Shown: positions 1-6,895 of the stretch, piece by piece
Numbering within the stretch: position 1 is the stretch's first letter
How the letters are laid out: each line of letters opens with the position of its first letter
Assembly: GCA_946885545.1 (NCBI GenBank)
Contig: CAMPGP010000118.1
Span: forward strand, 1 to 6,895
DNA length: 6,895 nucleotides
Direction: 5' to 3'
DNA from: an uncultured Altererythrobacter sp.
GTDB taxonomy: Bacteria > Pseudomonadota > Alphaproteobacteria > Sphingomonadales > Sphingomonadaceae
The notes under the pieces: model-generated
What the model saw: only the letters and a program-made list of their open reading frames with translations
Told to the model about the DNA's origin: nothing
The model's database searches: none
Translations under genes and position numbers: made by a program

Positions 1-1844
<1,844 letters not shown>

Positions 1845-1877
1845 GCTGGTCTCTCCCGGATCACGCGGTTCGCTGCG

Positions 1878-1905
1878 ATGGTATCGCGGCGCGGGAGATA
1901 GACAA
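1878..1905 (-). promoter_or_regulatory. acs: Possible promoter of acs
   Basis: Read on the minus strand, TTGTCT (1905-1900) is followed after 16 nt by TACCAT (1883-1878). Each matches the sigma-70 hexamers at four of six positions. It lies between the rplY terminator and the acs start, where a promoter is expected, and would give a leader of about 25-30 nt. The match is weak and rests mainly on position. Confidence 0.3.
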
Positions 1906-1911
1906 GCGGGC

Positions 1912-1952
1912 GCACAAAGACAAAGCGCCGGCCCATCGCTGGACCGGCGCTT
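1912..1952 (-). terminator. Rho-independent terminator of rplY
   Basis: A perfect 9-bp inverted repeat, AAGCGCCGG (1923-1931) and CCGGCGCTT (1944-1952), is separated by 12 nt that can form two further G-C pairs beyond a C/A mismatch. On the minus strand the stem is followed by TTTGTCTTTGT, a T-rich tail. It starts 31 nt after the rplY stop codon and faces the right way to end the rplY transcript before acs. Confidence 0.85.
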
Positions 1953-1982
1953 CGAATGAATGCCCGAACGGGGGAGGGAGAA

Positions 1983-2660
1983 TTACTCCTCGCCGCCCTC
2001 TTCGGCTTCGCCTTCGTCGTCGCTCTGCTCGCTGGCAGGGACTTCGTCGGCAGCGGCTTCATCCGCGCTCTCGGCGCCTTCGGCCTTCTTGAGCGCCGAC
2101 GGGGCCACCAGCGTGGCGATGGTGAAGTCGCGGTCCGTGATCGCGCTTTCCGAACCCTCGGGCAGCGTCACTTCGCTGATGTGGATCGAATCGCCGACTT
2201 CCTTGCCGGTGACGTCGATCACGATCTCGCTCGGGATCTTGTCCATGTCGCACACCAGCTCGAGCTCGTGGCGAACGATGTTGAGCACGCCGCCCTTCTT
2301 GAGGCCGGGGCTCTTCTCTTCGTTCGAGAATACGACCGGCACGTTGACGTCGACCTTGGCACCCTTCGCGAGGCGCAGGAAGTCGACGTGGATCGGGCGG
2401 TCGGAAACCGGGTGGAACGCGACGTCCTTGGGCAGGGTGCGGAACTTCTTGCCGCCCAGTTCGACCTCGACGATCGAGTTCATGAAGTGGCCGGAGCCGA
2501 GCTGCTTGCGGAGCAGCTTTTCCTCGACGTGGATCGGGGTGGGTTCTTCCTTGCCGCCGTAGATCACGGCGGGGACACGGCCTTCGCGACGCAGTGCACG
2601 GGAGGCTCCCTTGCCAGCCCGATCGCGCGTCTCGGCCGGCAGGGTCAGAGCGTCGCTCAT
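1983..2660 (-). CDS. rplY: 50S ribosomal protein L25, long CTC/TL5 form
   Basis: L25 binds 5S rRNA in the large ribosomal subunit. The 225-residue protein has the N-terminal L25 domain (about 1-95, with [10 protein letters not shown] at 28-36 and HVDFLRL at 91-97). The beta-rich TL5/CTC domain follows (about 98-188, with [15 protein letters not shown] at 121-135 and [11 protein letters not shown] at 142-152). The acidic tail (about 194-225) is rich in Glu, Asp and Ala, as is usual in alphaproteobacteria. I chose ATG at 2660 because it gives the conserved MSDALTL start and has AAAGG eight nt upstream. The frame stays open to an upstream ATG at 2723, but those 21 residues look unlike L25 and would cover the leader. 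It has its own promoter upstream and an intrinsic terminator downstream, so it is probably monocistronic. The pth gene, often its neighbour in related bacteria, does not follow it here. Confidence 0.96.
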   Translation of the reverse strand: MSDALTLPAETRDRAGKGASRALRREGRVPAVIYGGKEEPTPIHVEEKLLRKQLGSGHFMNSIVEVELGGKKFRTLPKDVAFHPVSDRPIHVDFLRLAKGAKVDVNVPVVFSNEEKSPGLKKGGVLNIVRHELELVCDMDKIPSEIVIDVTGKEVGDSIHISEVTLPEGSESAITDRDFTIATLVAPSALKKAEGAESADEAAADEVPASEQSDDEGEAEEGGEE

Positions 2661-2738
2661 GTCGCGTACCTTTCGAAATGCAAATTGAGTACAGGTTTCC
2701 GCCACGCCTCCAGGGATGACCATGGCCGGAAGCGCGCG

Positions 2739-2766
2739 CCTATAGCGCTTGCCCGCGCAATTGCAA
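2739..2766 (-). promoter_or_regulatory. rplY: Likely rplY promoter
   Basis: On the minus strand TTGCAA (2766-2761) and TATAGG (2744-2739) are spaced by 16 nt. Both match sigma-70 consensus at four of six positions, with TTG and TATA kept. Transcription would begin near 2731, giving a leader of about 70 nt before the rplY ATG. The -35 element and spacer lie inside an 8-bp inverted repeat listed separately. Confidence 0.5.
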
Positions 2767-2770
2767 GCGC
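2745..2770. repeat. 8-bp inverted repeat overlapping the rplY promoter
   Basis: GCGCTTGC (2745-2752) and GCAAGCGC (2763-2770) form a perfect inverted repeat around a 10-nt centre. It occupies the spacer and -35 box of the presumed rplY promoter, 37 nt after the stop codon of the TraB/GumN gene. No T-run follows on either strand, so it is not a standard intrinsic terminator. It could be an operator, or a hairpin protecting the 3' end of the upstream operon. Confidence 0.5.
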
Positions 2771-2806
2771 CGCCTCGTATCAGGAAGCGTCAGGCCAAGG
2801 GTAATT

Positions 2807-3682
2807 CTACTGGATACGCCGCACCCCGTATCCGCGGGCGATCAGCAGCGCGGGCAGCCCGTCCTCGCCCGCCAGGTGCGCGGCGCCGACGGCGACCATT
2901 GGTTGCGGCGCGCCCTCCAGGATCGCCGCGATCCGGCCAGACCAGTCACGATTGCGCGCCGTATAGAGTGCCTCGCGCAGTTCGGGATCGGCGAGCAGGG
3001 CGCTGGTCGCAGGGTCGGCGAGGTGGTCTATCCGGCCGCGATACCAGTCCACCGCGTGTCTGTACGGATTCGCGCGCGCGCCAGCCGTGTCCGCGACCAC
3101 CGCCGCGAGCATATCGCGCTGCTCGTTTTCGGGCAGACGATCGAAAGTATCGAGCTGCCGCGTCGCTCCTTCGAGTTCGATCACCTCGGCTCGCGGCATC
3201 TCGCCGATCAGTGCGCGGTCCACCCCATTCGCAGCGTCGCCCGTGGTGGCATATTGCGCGAGGGTCAGCGCCGCGGCCCAGGTCTCCATTTCGGCGAAGG
3301 TCTTCGGAGAAAGGCCGTGTTCGGTCAGGATCGCGCGCAGCGCGTCGCGCTTGGCGGAGGGGACCTTGTCGGTCACAGGCACCTGCCCGGCGGTATAGGC
3401 GCGTGCGGCGAAGGCCTTCCGCATGGCCGCCGCATCGCCGAGGTCGCGTACCTCGACCACCAGCAGGTCGGCCTGCGCGAGCGCCTGGGAGAGGGGCTCG
3501 GTCTTCCATTCGACCCCATCGGGCAGGGAATGGATGGTGCCGAACATCCACCCTTCGACCGCGCCGTCCGGAGAGGTGATTTCGAACAGTGCGGGCGAGG
3601 GCGGGCCGGAGAATTCCGGCGGCGGCTCCGCTTTGCAGGCGGCGAGCGTCAGCAGCGCCGCCAGCAAGGAAGCCAGGCGCAT
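2807..3682 (-). CDS. TraB/GumN-family lipoprotein (second of tandem pair)
   Basis: The 291-residue predicted envelope lipoprotein has a short hydrophobic leader ending in lipobox LAAC, with the lipidated Cys at 16. The mature part carries the TraB/PrgY/GumN hallmarks. These are WMFGTIHSLP (45-54, with His51), a conserved acidic position in LLVVEVRD (Glu77), and C-terminal VGAAHLAGEDGL (265-276, with His269). The family is related to the TIKI proteases, in which such His and Glu residues bind metal, so a metal-dependent hydrolase role is possible; no substrate is known. The upstream stop and this start share one base in TGATG, and AGGG lies seven nt before the ATG, which suggests translational coupling. 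A GTG at 3685 directly before the ATG could serve instead and would add one residue. The downstream 146 nt hold no clear terminator. Family assignment is firm; function is not known. Confidence 0.9.
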   Translation of the reverse strand: MRLASLLAALLTLAACKAEPPPEFSGPPSPALFEITSPDGAVEGWMFGTIHSLPDGVEWKTEPLSQALAQADLLVVEVRDLGDAAAMRKAFAARAYTAGQVPVTDKVPSAKRDALRAILTEHGLSPKTFAEMETWAAALTLAQYATTGDAANGVDRALIGEMPRAEVIELEGATRQLDTFDRLPENEQRDMLAAVVADTAGARANPYRHAVDWYRGRIDHLADPATSALLADPELREALYTARNRDWSGRIAAILEGAPQPMVAVGAAHLAGEDGLPALLIARGYGVRRIQ

Positions 3683-4596
3683 CACTGGACCCTGGTGGTC
3701 TCGATTCCGATCTCGGCGAGCTTGTCCTGCACGCTCTCGTCACCCGCGAGATGCCCGGCGCCGACCGCGACGAACACCGTACCCGGCGCATCGAGCCGTC
3801 CGTCGATCCACTGCGCCCAGTTGGCGTTGCGCGCATAGAGCAGGCGCTCGGCGAGCAGCGGATCGTCCATCCCCTCGTTCATCAGCCGCGCGAGTTCGTA
3901 GGCATCGCCCTCGGCCCATTCGGCGACCATCGCGTCGAGCATCGCCTTGATCTCGTCGACGCCTTCAACCGTCTCCATCAGGAATTCGACCTGTGCGTCC
4001 TCGGGCAGTCCGTCGAACAGCTCGAGCTGCTGCTCGACTGTCTCCAGCGCCTCGCGCCCCAGGTCCTCGCGCGCGTTGGTCACGAGCACCTGCTCGACCC
4101 CCGCCTCGGCCGAATAGCCCTGCTTGAGCAGCGGCAGCATCGCCATCATCATCGCGCCGTACCACGGCTCGAACCGGTCGAACGCGCCCGCCGGAAGGTC
4201 GACCTTGGCCAGCGCGGACTCGTAAGTCGCGCGCTGGTCCTCGGTCAGCATGCCTCGCAGCGTCTCGCCTTCGGGCAGCACGCCCTTGGTCATGACGATC
4301 TGTTGCATCGTCGTGGCGGTTTCGGGCGTCATCTCGATCTCGGTCACGAGCGTGTCGGAAGCGCCCAGCGCCTCGGCCACCGGCCCGTGATACCACTCGA
4401 TGCCCTGCGGCAGGGCGTGGACGGTGCCGAACAGCCAGATCGTGGTGTCCTCGTCCGCGACCTTCCACAGCGCAGGCGATGCAGGATCGGCCGCAACTTC
4501 GGGTGCGGGCGCGGTTTCGTCCCCGCAGGCCGGTGTTGCGAGGACGAAAGCGAGAGCGGAGGCCGTCGCGGCGAGGGATTTGGCGAGCTTGTGCAT
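3682..4596 (-). CDS. TraB/GumN-family exported protein (first of tandem pair)
   Basis: This 304-residue paralogue of the next gene has an N-terminal signal (MHKLAK followed by a hydrophobic stretch to about 20). A Cys24 in TPAC is only a poor lipobox, so it may be a lipoprotein or a soluble periplasmic protein cut near there. The family motifs are WLFGTVHALP (54-63, His60), TLVTEIE (Glu86) and VAVGAGHLAGDESV (near 277-289, His282). In the last motif the usual Gly-Leu after the acidic residue is replaced by Ser-Val. The middle is Met-rich (YGAMMMAMLPLL). The start at 4596 is preceded by AAGGA seven nt upstream and begins the signal peptide. A longer open frame reaches 5088, but it would overlap the membrane-protein gene and lacks a signal sequence. 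It lies 47 nt after that gene and overlaps the next gene by one base. The substrate is unknown. Confidence 0.9.
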   Translation of the reverse strand: MHKLAKSLAATASALAFVLATPACGDETAPAPEVAADPASPALWKVADEDTTIWLFGTVHALPQGIEWYHGPVAEALGASDTLVTEIEMTPETATTMQQIVMTKGVLPEGETLRGMLTEDQRATYESALAKVDLPAGAFDRFEPWYGAMMMAMLPLLKQGYSAEAGVEQVLVTNAREDLGREALETVEQQLELFDGLPEDAQVEFLMETVEGVDEIKAMLDAMVAEWAEGDAYELARLMNEGMDDPLLAERLLYARNANWAQWIDGRLDAPGTVFVAVGAGHLAGDESVQDKLAEIGIETTRVQ

Positions 4597-4618
4597 GTCG
4601 GTTTCCTTCGATGGTGGG

Positions 4619-4647
4619 ATGATAGTCGTTCTTGGATTGAGGGTCAT
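4619..4647 (-). promoter_or_regulatory. Possible internal promoter before the TraB/GumN pair
   Basis: On the minus strand ATGACC (4647-4642) is spaced by 17 nt from TATCAT (4624-4619), matching sigma-70 hexamers at four and five of six positions. Initiation near 4612 would leave a leader of about 16 nt that still contains the AAGGA ribosome site. The -35 box overlaps the end of the membrane-protein gene. It may allow the pair to be transcribed apart from the genes before it. Confidence 0.35.
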
Positions 4648-5291
4648 CGATATCGGCGGACGAGCCATCCGATCAGCCAGGCCGCCATAACCAGCCAGAA
4701 GATGATCACGCCATCGGGAGCCGGCGCGAGCCCGCCTATCGCGAGCACCCACCAGCCGGCGCTGAGTATGAAATACAGGTAGATCGCGGCGACCGCGCCG
4801 AAGTCGTATGCGGTGCGCTCGTGCTCGTCGAGCAGCATGTGCCAGCGCACCGAAAGCACCAGCGTGGCCAGCAGCGTCGCGAGCAGGAAATACGCGCCCG
4901 CGGGTGAGATCGACGGGTCGGGCGAAGCGAGCGTATCGATTCCGAGGCCCTCGGGTCCTTCGATGATGGTCAGCGCAGCGCCGGATATCAGACCGAGAGC
5001 GGCGCAAGCATAGAGAATCACGCCGGTCTTCCGCATTCGCGGGCTGCTGGGCAAACTGATGGCCACCCGGTTGCGAACCAGCAACCATATCGAGCCGACG
5101 AACATCAAGGCTACAAATGCCAGGACGCCGTAGAAGGCCAGGGAATGCGGCCCGTCATGTTCCGAAGCAGCGGTGATCATCCCGGCAGCAAGTCCCATGG
5201 CGAAGACCGCAAGCAGGCCCGCCAGAATCATGATGACGACTTGCCCCATAGTACTGGCCGGCGCGCGGTTCGCTTCGTCAGACCTGGTCAT
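4644..5291 (-). CDS. Six-helix integral membrane protein next to an XRE regulator
   Basis: The family is not recognised. The 215-residue protein has a hydrophilic start (1-16) and six predicted membrane helices at about 17-39, 50-72, 90-110, 131-148, 164-188 and 194-211, ending in WLVRRYR. The loop between helices 4 and 5 carries HMLLDEHERTAYDFGA (151-166). It recalls the charged DE-x-x-R loops of small membrane proteins often encoded beside tiny XRE repressors (DUF2178-like proteins; this comparison is from memory and loose). Its C-terminal half has the same helix order as the two smaller membrane proteins upstream. The ATG at 5291 is preceded by a strong GAGGAG eight nt away, inside the XRE gene. 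The two genes overlap by 14 nt, so they are probably translated together. A role in transport, sensing or immunity to an envelope stress is possible, but the sequence does not decide. Confidence 0.85.
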   Translation of the reverse strand: MTRSDEANRAPASTMGQVVIMILAGLLAVFAMGLAAGMITAASEHDGPHSLAFYGVLAFVALMFVGSIWLLVRNRVAISLPSSPRMRKTGVILYACAALGLISGAALTIIEGPEGLGIDTLASPDPSISPAGAYFLLATLLATLVLSVRWHMLLDEHERTAYDFGAVAAIYLYFILSAGWWVLAIGGLAPAPDGVIIFWLVMAAWLIGWLVRRYR

Positions 5292-5472
5292 CGAAAATCT
5301 CCTCGATCGAAAGTTCGAACAATCGCGCGATGCGAAACGCGAGTGGCAGCGATGGATCGTGCTTGCCCGTCTCGATCGCGTTCACCGCCTGTCGCGAAAC
5401 GTCGAGCTGCATCGCCAGCTCGGCCTGGCTCCAGTCGCGCTCGGCGCGCAGCACCTTGAGGCGGTTCTTCAC
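5278..5472 (-). CDS. Small XRE/Cro-type helix-turn-helix regulator
   Basis: This 64-residue protein is almost wholly one HTH_3 (Cro/C1) domain. KNRLKVLRAERDWSQ opens the fold, QAELAMQL (16-23) and SRQAVNAIE (26-34) are the helix-turn-helix, and PSLPLAFRIARLF (40-52) and SIEEIFDD (55-62) close it. That length and ending are typical of the tiny XRE regulators encoded next to membrane proteins. It is likely a cytosolic dimeric DNA-binding repressor. The start is GTG at 5472, which overlaps the stop of the preceding gene in GTGA; ribosome-site support is weak (GGA about 11 nt away), so translation probably depends on coupling. The frame stays open to 5859, but the extra residues are shadow of the neighbouring membrane protein. 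Its target is not known; the repeats around the promoter at 6376-6453 are the best candidate, by inference. Confidence 0.92.
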   Translation of the reverse strand: MKNRLKVLRAERDWSQAELAMQLDVSRQAVNAIETGKHDPSLPLAFRIARLFELSIEEIFDDQV

Positions 5473-5918
5473 CTGCGTGCCGATCCACGAAGTCGTGCCC
5501 AGGCGAAGCCGAGGTGGAAGGCCAGCCCGGCGACAATCGCCAGGAGATACCCGTCCGCGACAAGCCCGGGACCTCCGCGCGCAAAATCGGGCCACTCGCC
5601 CGCCGCGGTATAAAACCCGAGGCGTTGCGCGCCCGTTGCCAGCGACACCATCGCGCCCGCGAACAGATAGAGCGCGATCACCGACATGCCCCACCGCAAC
5701 CCCGTGTTGCGCACTGCGCTGAAGTGTTCGTCGACGCGATTGCTGAACATCAGCACGGCGATGATTGCGCCGGTTATGGCTAGCGTCGCGGTCGCAAGAA
5801 CGTCGCTTCCCTTCAGATAGCCAACGAGCAACACGACGTTTGCCGCCAGTCCGGTCCACGCCATGTTGAAAATACTGGTGGTTGCGACACTGGTCGGCGC
5901 CTGGGGATCGTAAGGCAT
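5469..5918 (-). CDS. Four-helix membrane protein, paralogue of the preceding gene
   Basis: The family is not recognised. The 149-residue protein has predicted helices at about 20-36, 40-58, 74-96 and 121-140. It shares several marks with the gene just upstream: the start MPYDPxA, a first-helix Asn-Met pair (18-19), and VLMFSNRVDEHF (55-66, DE at 63-64). EWP sits at exactly the same positions (108-110), and both have W-x-RLRGSA near the C terminus. Relative to its paralogue it has about 12 more residues, rich in Gly, Ala and Pro, between EWP and the last helix. The start at 5918 has GGAG eight nt upstream and follows the previous stop by 22 nt. Its stop overlaps the GTG of the XRE gene by four bases. 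By context it belongs to the XRE-controlled group; its activity is unknown. Confidence 0.87.
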   Translation of the reverse strand: MPYDPQAPTSVATTSIFNMAWTGLAANVVLLVGYLKGSDVLATATLAITGAIIAVLMFSNRVDEHFSAVRNTGLRWGMSVIALYLFAGAMVSLATGAQRLGFYTAAGEWPDFARGGPGLVADGYLLAIVAGLAFHLGFAWARLRGSARR

Positions 5919-5940
5919 CTTTTATGCTCCGTCGGTCTCG

Positions 5941-6348
5941 TCAGGCGCTGCCGCGCAGGCGCTTCCAGTTGAAGGCGATCAGGAACACCGTGATCGCGAA
6001 GTAAATCCCCACGTCCGATGGCCATTCCATCCCGCGCTCCCTCGCCAGAAGACCGTCGAAAAACCCTTCGAGGAACGGCGCGAAGAGCGTCCAGCAGACC
6101 GCGGCCATGAACCCGGCGTTCGCCGCCGCAGACCATAGCGAAAGCGTGTACTCGTCCGCCTTGCGCGAGAGGAACATGACCAGCAGCGACAGAACCGTGA
6201 ACGTGACACCGATCGCGCCGTACCCATCCTCTATCGCCCCGAACCGTACGAGCAGCAGAACCGCGAGGCTCACGAGTACGACGAAGCTCATGTTGAGATG
6301 GATCTTCGCCCAGTCGCGATTGGTGGTGGCCTTGGGATCGTAGGGCAT
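5941..6348 (-). CDS. Four-helix membrane protein, first gene of the XRE/TraB operon
   Basis: The family is not recognised. The 135-residue protein begins MPYDPKATTNRDW, then has predicted helices at about 20-36, 43-60, 73-92 and 112-127. SRKADEYT (61-68) sits in the loop after helix 2, EWP (108-110) lies before helix 4, and NWKRLRGSA ends the protein. Charge distribution suggests that the DEY loop and the C terminus are cytoplasmic. It is a tandem paralogue of the gene downstream, and the first 15 bases of the two genes differ at only one position (ATGCC[C/T]TACGATCCC). The start at 6348 has only weak purine-rich support (GAGAAAAG 8 nt upstream), but the paralogue's identical opening residues back it. 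It is the first gene after a minus-strand promoter with repeated operator-like elements. Confidence 0.86.
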   Translation of the reverse strand: MPYDPKATTNRDWAKIHLNMSFVVLVSLAVLLLVRFGAIEDGYGAIGVTFTVLSLLVMFLSRKADEYTLSLWSAAANAGFMAAVCWTLFAPFLEGFFDGLLARERGMEWPSDVGIYFAITVFLIAFNWKRLRGSA

Positions 6349-6375
6349 TGCGGCGCTTTTCTCGCGGTCTGGGTA

Positions 6376-6453
6376 TGTCAGGTATGCCTGACTATATGTC
6401 GCGATTCGCTGACTGTGTCAACATAACCTGACATCGTGTCGTACTTACCTGTC
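6376..6453. promoter_or_regulatory. Cluster of CTGAC/GTC operator-like repeats
   Basis: Four plus-strand units begin at 6388 (CTGACTATATGTC), 6409 (CTGACTGTGTC), 6428 (CTGACATCGTGTC) and 6449 (CTGTCTTTATGCC). Spacings of 21, 19 and 21 bp are close to two helical turns, so the units lie on about the same face of the DNA. Three are themselves dyads: GAC-N5-GTC at 6390-6400, TGAC-N3-GTCA at 6410-6420, and GACA-N3-TGTC at 6430-6440. A further perfect dyad, GTCAGG-TATG-CCTGAC, spans 6377-6392. They cover the -35 and -10 boxes of the minus-strand promoter. By inference they bind the XRE protein of the same operon. Confidence 0.55.
6391..6421 (-). promoter_or_regulatory. Promoter of the membrane protein/XRE/TraB operon
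   Basis: On the minus strand a perfect TTGACA (6421-6416) and TATAGT (6396-6391, five of six) are separated by 19 nt, slightly longer than optimal. Transcription would start near 6384, about 36 nt before the first ATG. A CcrM-type GATTC site (6403-6407) lies in the spacer. Repeated CTGAC and GTC elements cover both hexamers, as expected of a repressible promoter. Confidence 0.6.
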
Positions 6454-6459
6454 TTTATG
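6428..6459 (+). promoter_or_regulatory. glyQ: Tentative glyQ promoter region
   Basis: The best plus-strand pair I can find is CTGACA (6428-6433, five of six to TTGACA) with TTTATG (6454-6459, three of six), 20 nt apart, about 57 nt before the glyQ ATG. The spacing and the -10 box are poor. The elements overlap the operator-like repeats, so glyQ and the divergent operon could affect each other. Confidence 0.2.
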
Positions 6460-6516
6460 CCCTGTGGCGCACCTCTCCATTGACCCGATTTCGCGGCTGC
6501 GCCATGGCCCGGCGCG

Positions 6517-6895
6517 ATGGACCGGAACCCTGCCAGCAGCTTTCAGGACATGATCCTCGCGCTCCACGATTTCTGGAGCGCGCACGGGTGCCTGATCCTC
6601 CAGCCCTACGACATGCGCATGGGCGCGGGCACCTTCCACACCGCGACGACGCTGCGCGCGCTGGGGCCGGAGCCGTGGAACGCGGCCTTCGTACAGCCCT
6701 GCCGCCGCCCGACCGACGGTCGCTACGGCGAGAACCCCAACCGGCTCCAGCACTACTACCAGTATCAGGTCATCCTGCAGCCGAGCCCGCACGACATCCA
6801 GGACCTCTACCTCGAGAGCCGGCGCGTCATCGGCATCGACCCGCTGAAGCACGACATCCGCTTCGTCGAGGACGACTGGGAAAGCCCGACGCTCG
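6517..6895 (+). CDS. glyQ: Glycine--tRNA ligase alpha subunit, 5' part
   Basis: GlyQ is the catalytic alpha chain of the bacterial alpha2beta2 glycyl-tRNA synthetase; it activates glycine with ATP and charges tRNA-Gly together with GlyS. The first 126 codons are present. They match GlyQ throughout: [12 protein letters not shown] (9-20), [14 protein letters not shown] (28-41), [23 protein letters not shown] (63-85, near invariant in the family) and [15 protein letters not shown] at the edge. The start is ATG at 6517. No other in-frame start exists back to a TGA at 6481, and the ATG at 6504 is out of frame. No clear Shine-Dalgarno sequence precedes it. It is the only plus-strand gene and diverges from the membrane-protein operon; glyS probably follows outside the window. 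Only about 40% of the usual length is visible. Confidence 0.96.
   Translation, partial: MDRNPASSFQDMILALHDFWSAHGCLILQPYDMRMGAGTFHTATTLRALGPEPWNAAFVQPCRRPTDGRYGENPNRLQHYYQYQVILQPSPHDIQDLYLESRRVIGIDPLKHDIRFVEDDWESPTL

Noticed and set aside
2661..2723. Upstream ATG that would lengthen L25 by 21 residues
   Set aside because: The ATG at 2660 has a good ribosome site and gives the normal L25 start; the extension would consume the leader behind the promoter.
1956..2804. Plus-strand 282-residue open frame over rplY
   Set aside because: It is antisense to rplY, and its start lies just beyond the terminator of rplY.
2771..2806. Terminator of the TraB/GumN operon
   Set aside because: No stem with a following T-run is visible on the minus strand; only the dyad at 2745-2770 remains, without a T tail.
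2876..3838. Plus- and minus-strand open frames overlapping the second TraB/GumN gene
   Set aside because: They are shadows of a gene with signal peptide and family motifs in another frame.
3589..4782. Plus-strand 397-residue open frame
   Set aside because: It lies antisense to both TraB/GumN genes; no family features, and it crosses gene boundaries of the real genes.
4597..5088. N-terminal extension of the first TraB/GumN protein to 468 residues
   Set aside because: It would overlap the six-helix membrane-protein gene, looks like shifted-frame Arg/Ala-rich sequence, and would bury the signal peptide.
5473..5859. N-terminal extension of the XRE regulator to 193 residues
   Set aside because: The added residues are an Arg-rich shadow of the four-helix membrane protein; the HTH family ends at about 64-70 residues.
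6445..6852. Minus-strand 135-residue open frame over glyQ
   Set aside because: It is antisense to the highly conserved GlyQ coding sequence.

Overview
The window is GC-rich, gene-dense bacterial DNA with no mobile element, tRNA, rRNA or CRISPR array. The L25/CTC protein with an acidic tail, the alphaproteobacterial style of GlyQ, and the GTG/TTG starts with many overlapping genes suggest an alphaproteobacterium, most likely a sphingomonad (Erythrobacter/Sphingomonas type). This taxonomic call is inference from protein flavour, not a search.

Layout from right to left, because almost everything lies on the minus strand. At the right edge is the 5' part of glyQ (glycyl-tRNA synthetase alpha subunit) on the plus strand, running out of the window. 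Divergent from it, a 168-bp intergenic region holds a good minus-strand promoter covered by repeated CTGAC/GTC elements. A close-packed minus-strand series follows. It has two small paralogous four-helix membrane proteins (6348-5941 and 5918-5469), a 64-residue XRE-type DNA-binding protein (5472-5278), and a six-helix membrane protein (5291-4644). Two tandem TraB/GumN-family exported proteins complete it (4596-3682 and 3682-2807). Gaps are 22 and 47 nt; the other junctions overlap by 4, 14 and 1 nt, so this looks like one operon, possibly with an internal promoter before the TraB/GumN pair.

After a 146-bp gap with its own promoter comes rplY (ribosomal protein L25/CTC, 2660-1983), closed by an intrinsic terminator. 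Then comes acs (acetyl-CoA synthetase), which begins at a TTG at 1844 and leaves the window at its left edge lacking only its last few dozen codons.

glyQ, rplY and acs are ordinary housekeeping and central-metabolism genes. The part worth attention is the middle operon. It combines a small autoregulator candidate, three membrane proteins that share a DE(H/Y) loop motif and a similar TM layout, and two envelope TraB/GumN proteins. I recognise the TraB/GumN and XRE families, but I know no function for the membrane proteins or for the combination.
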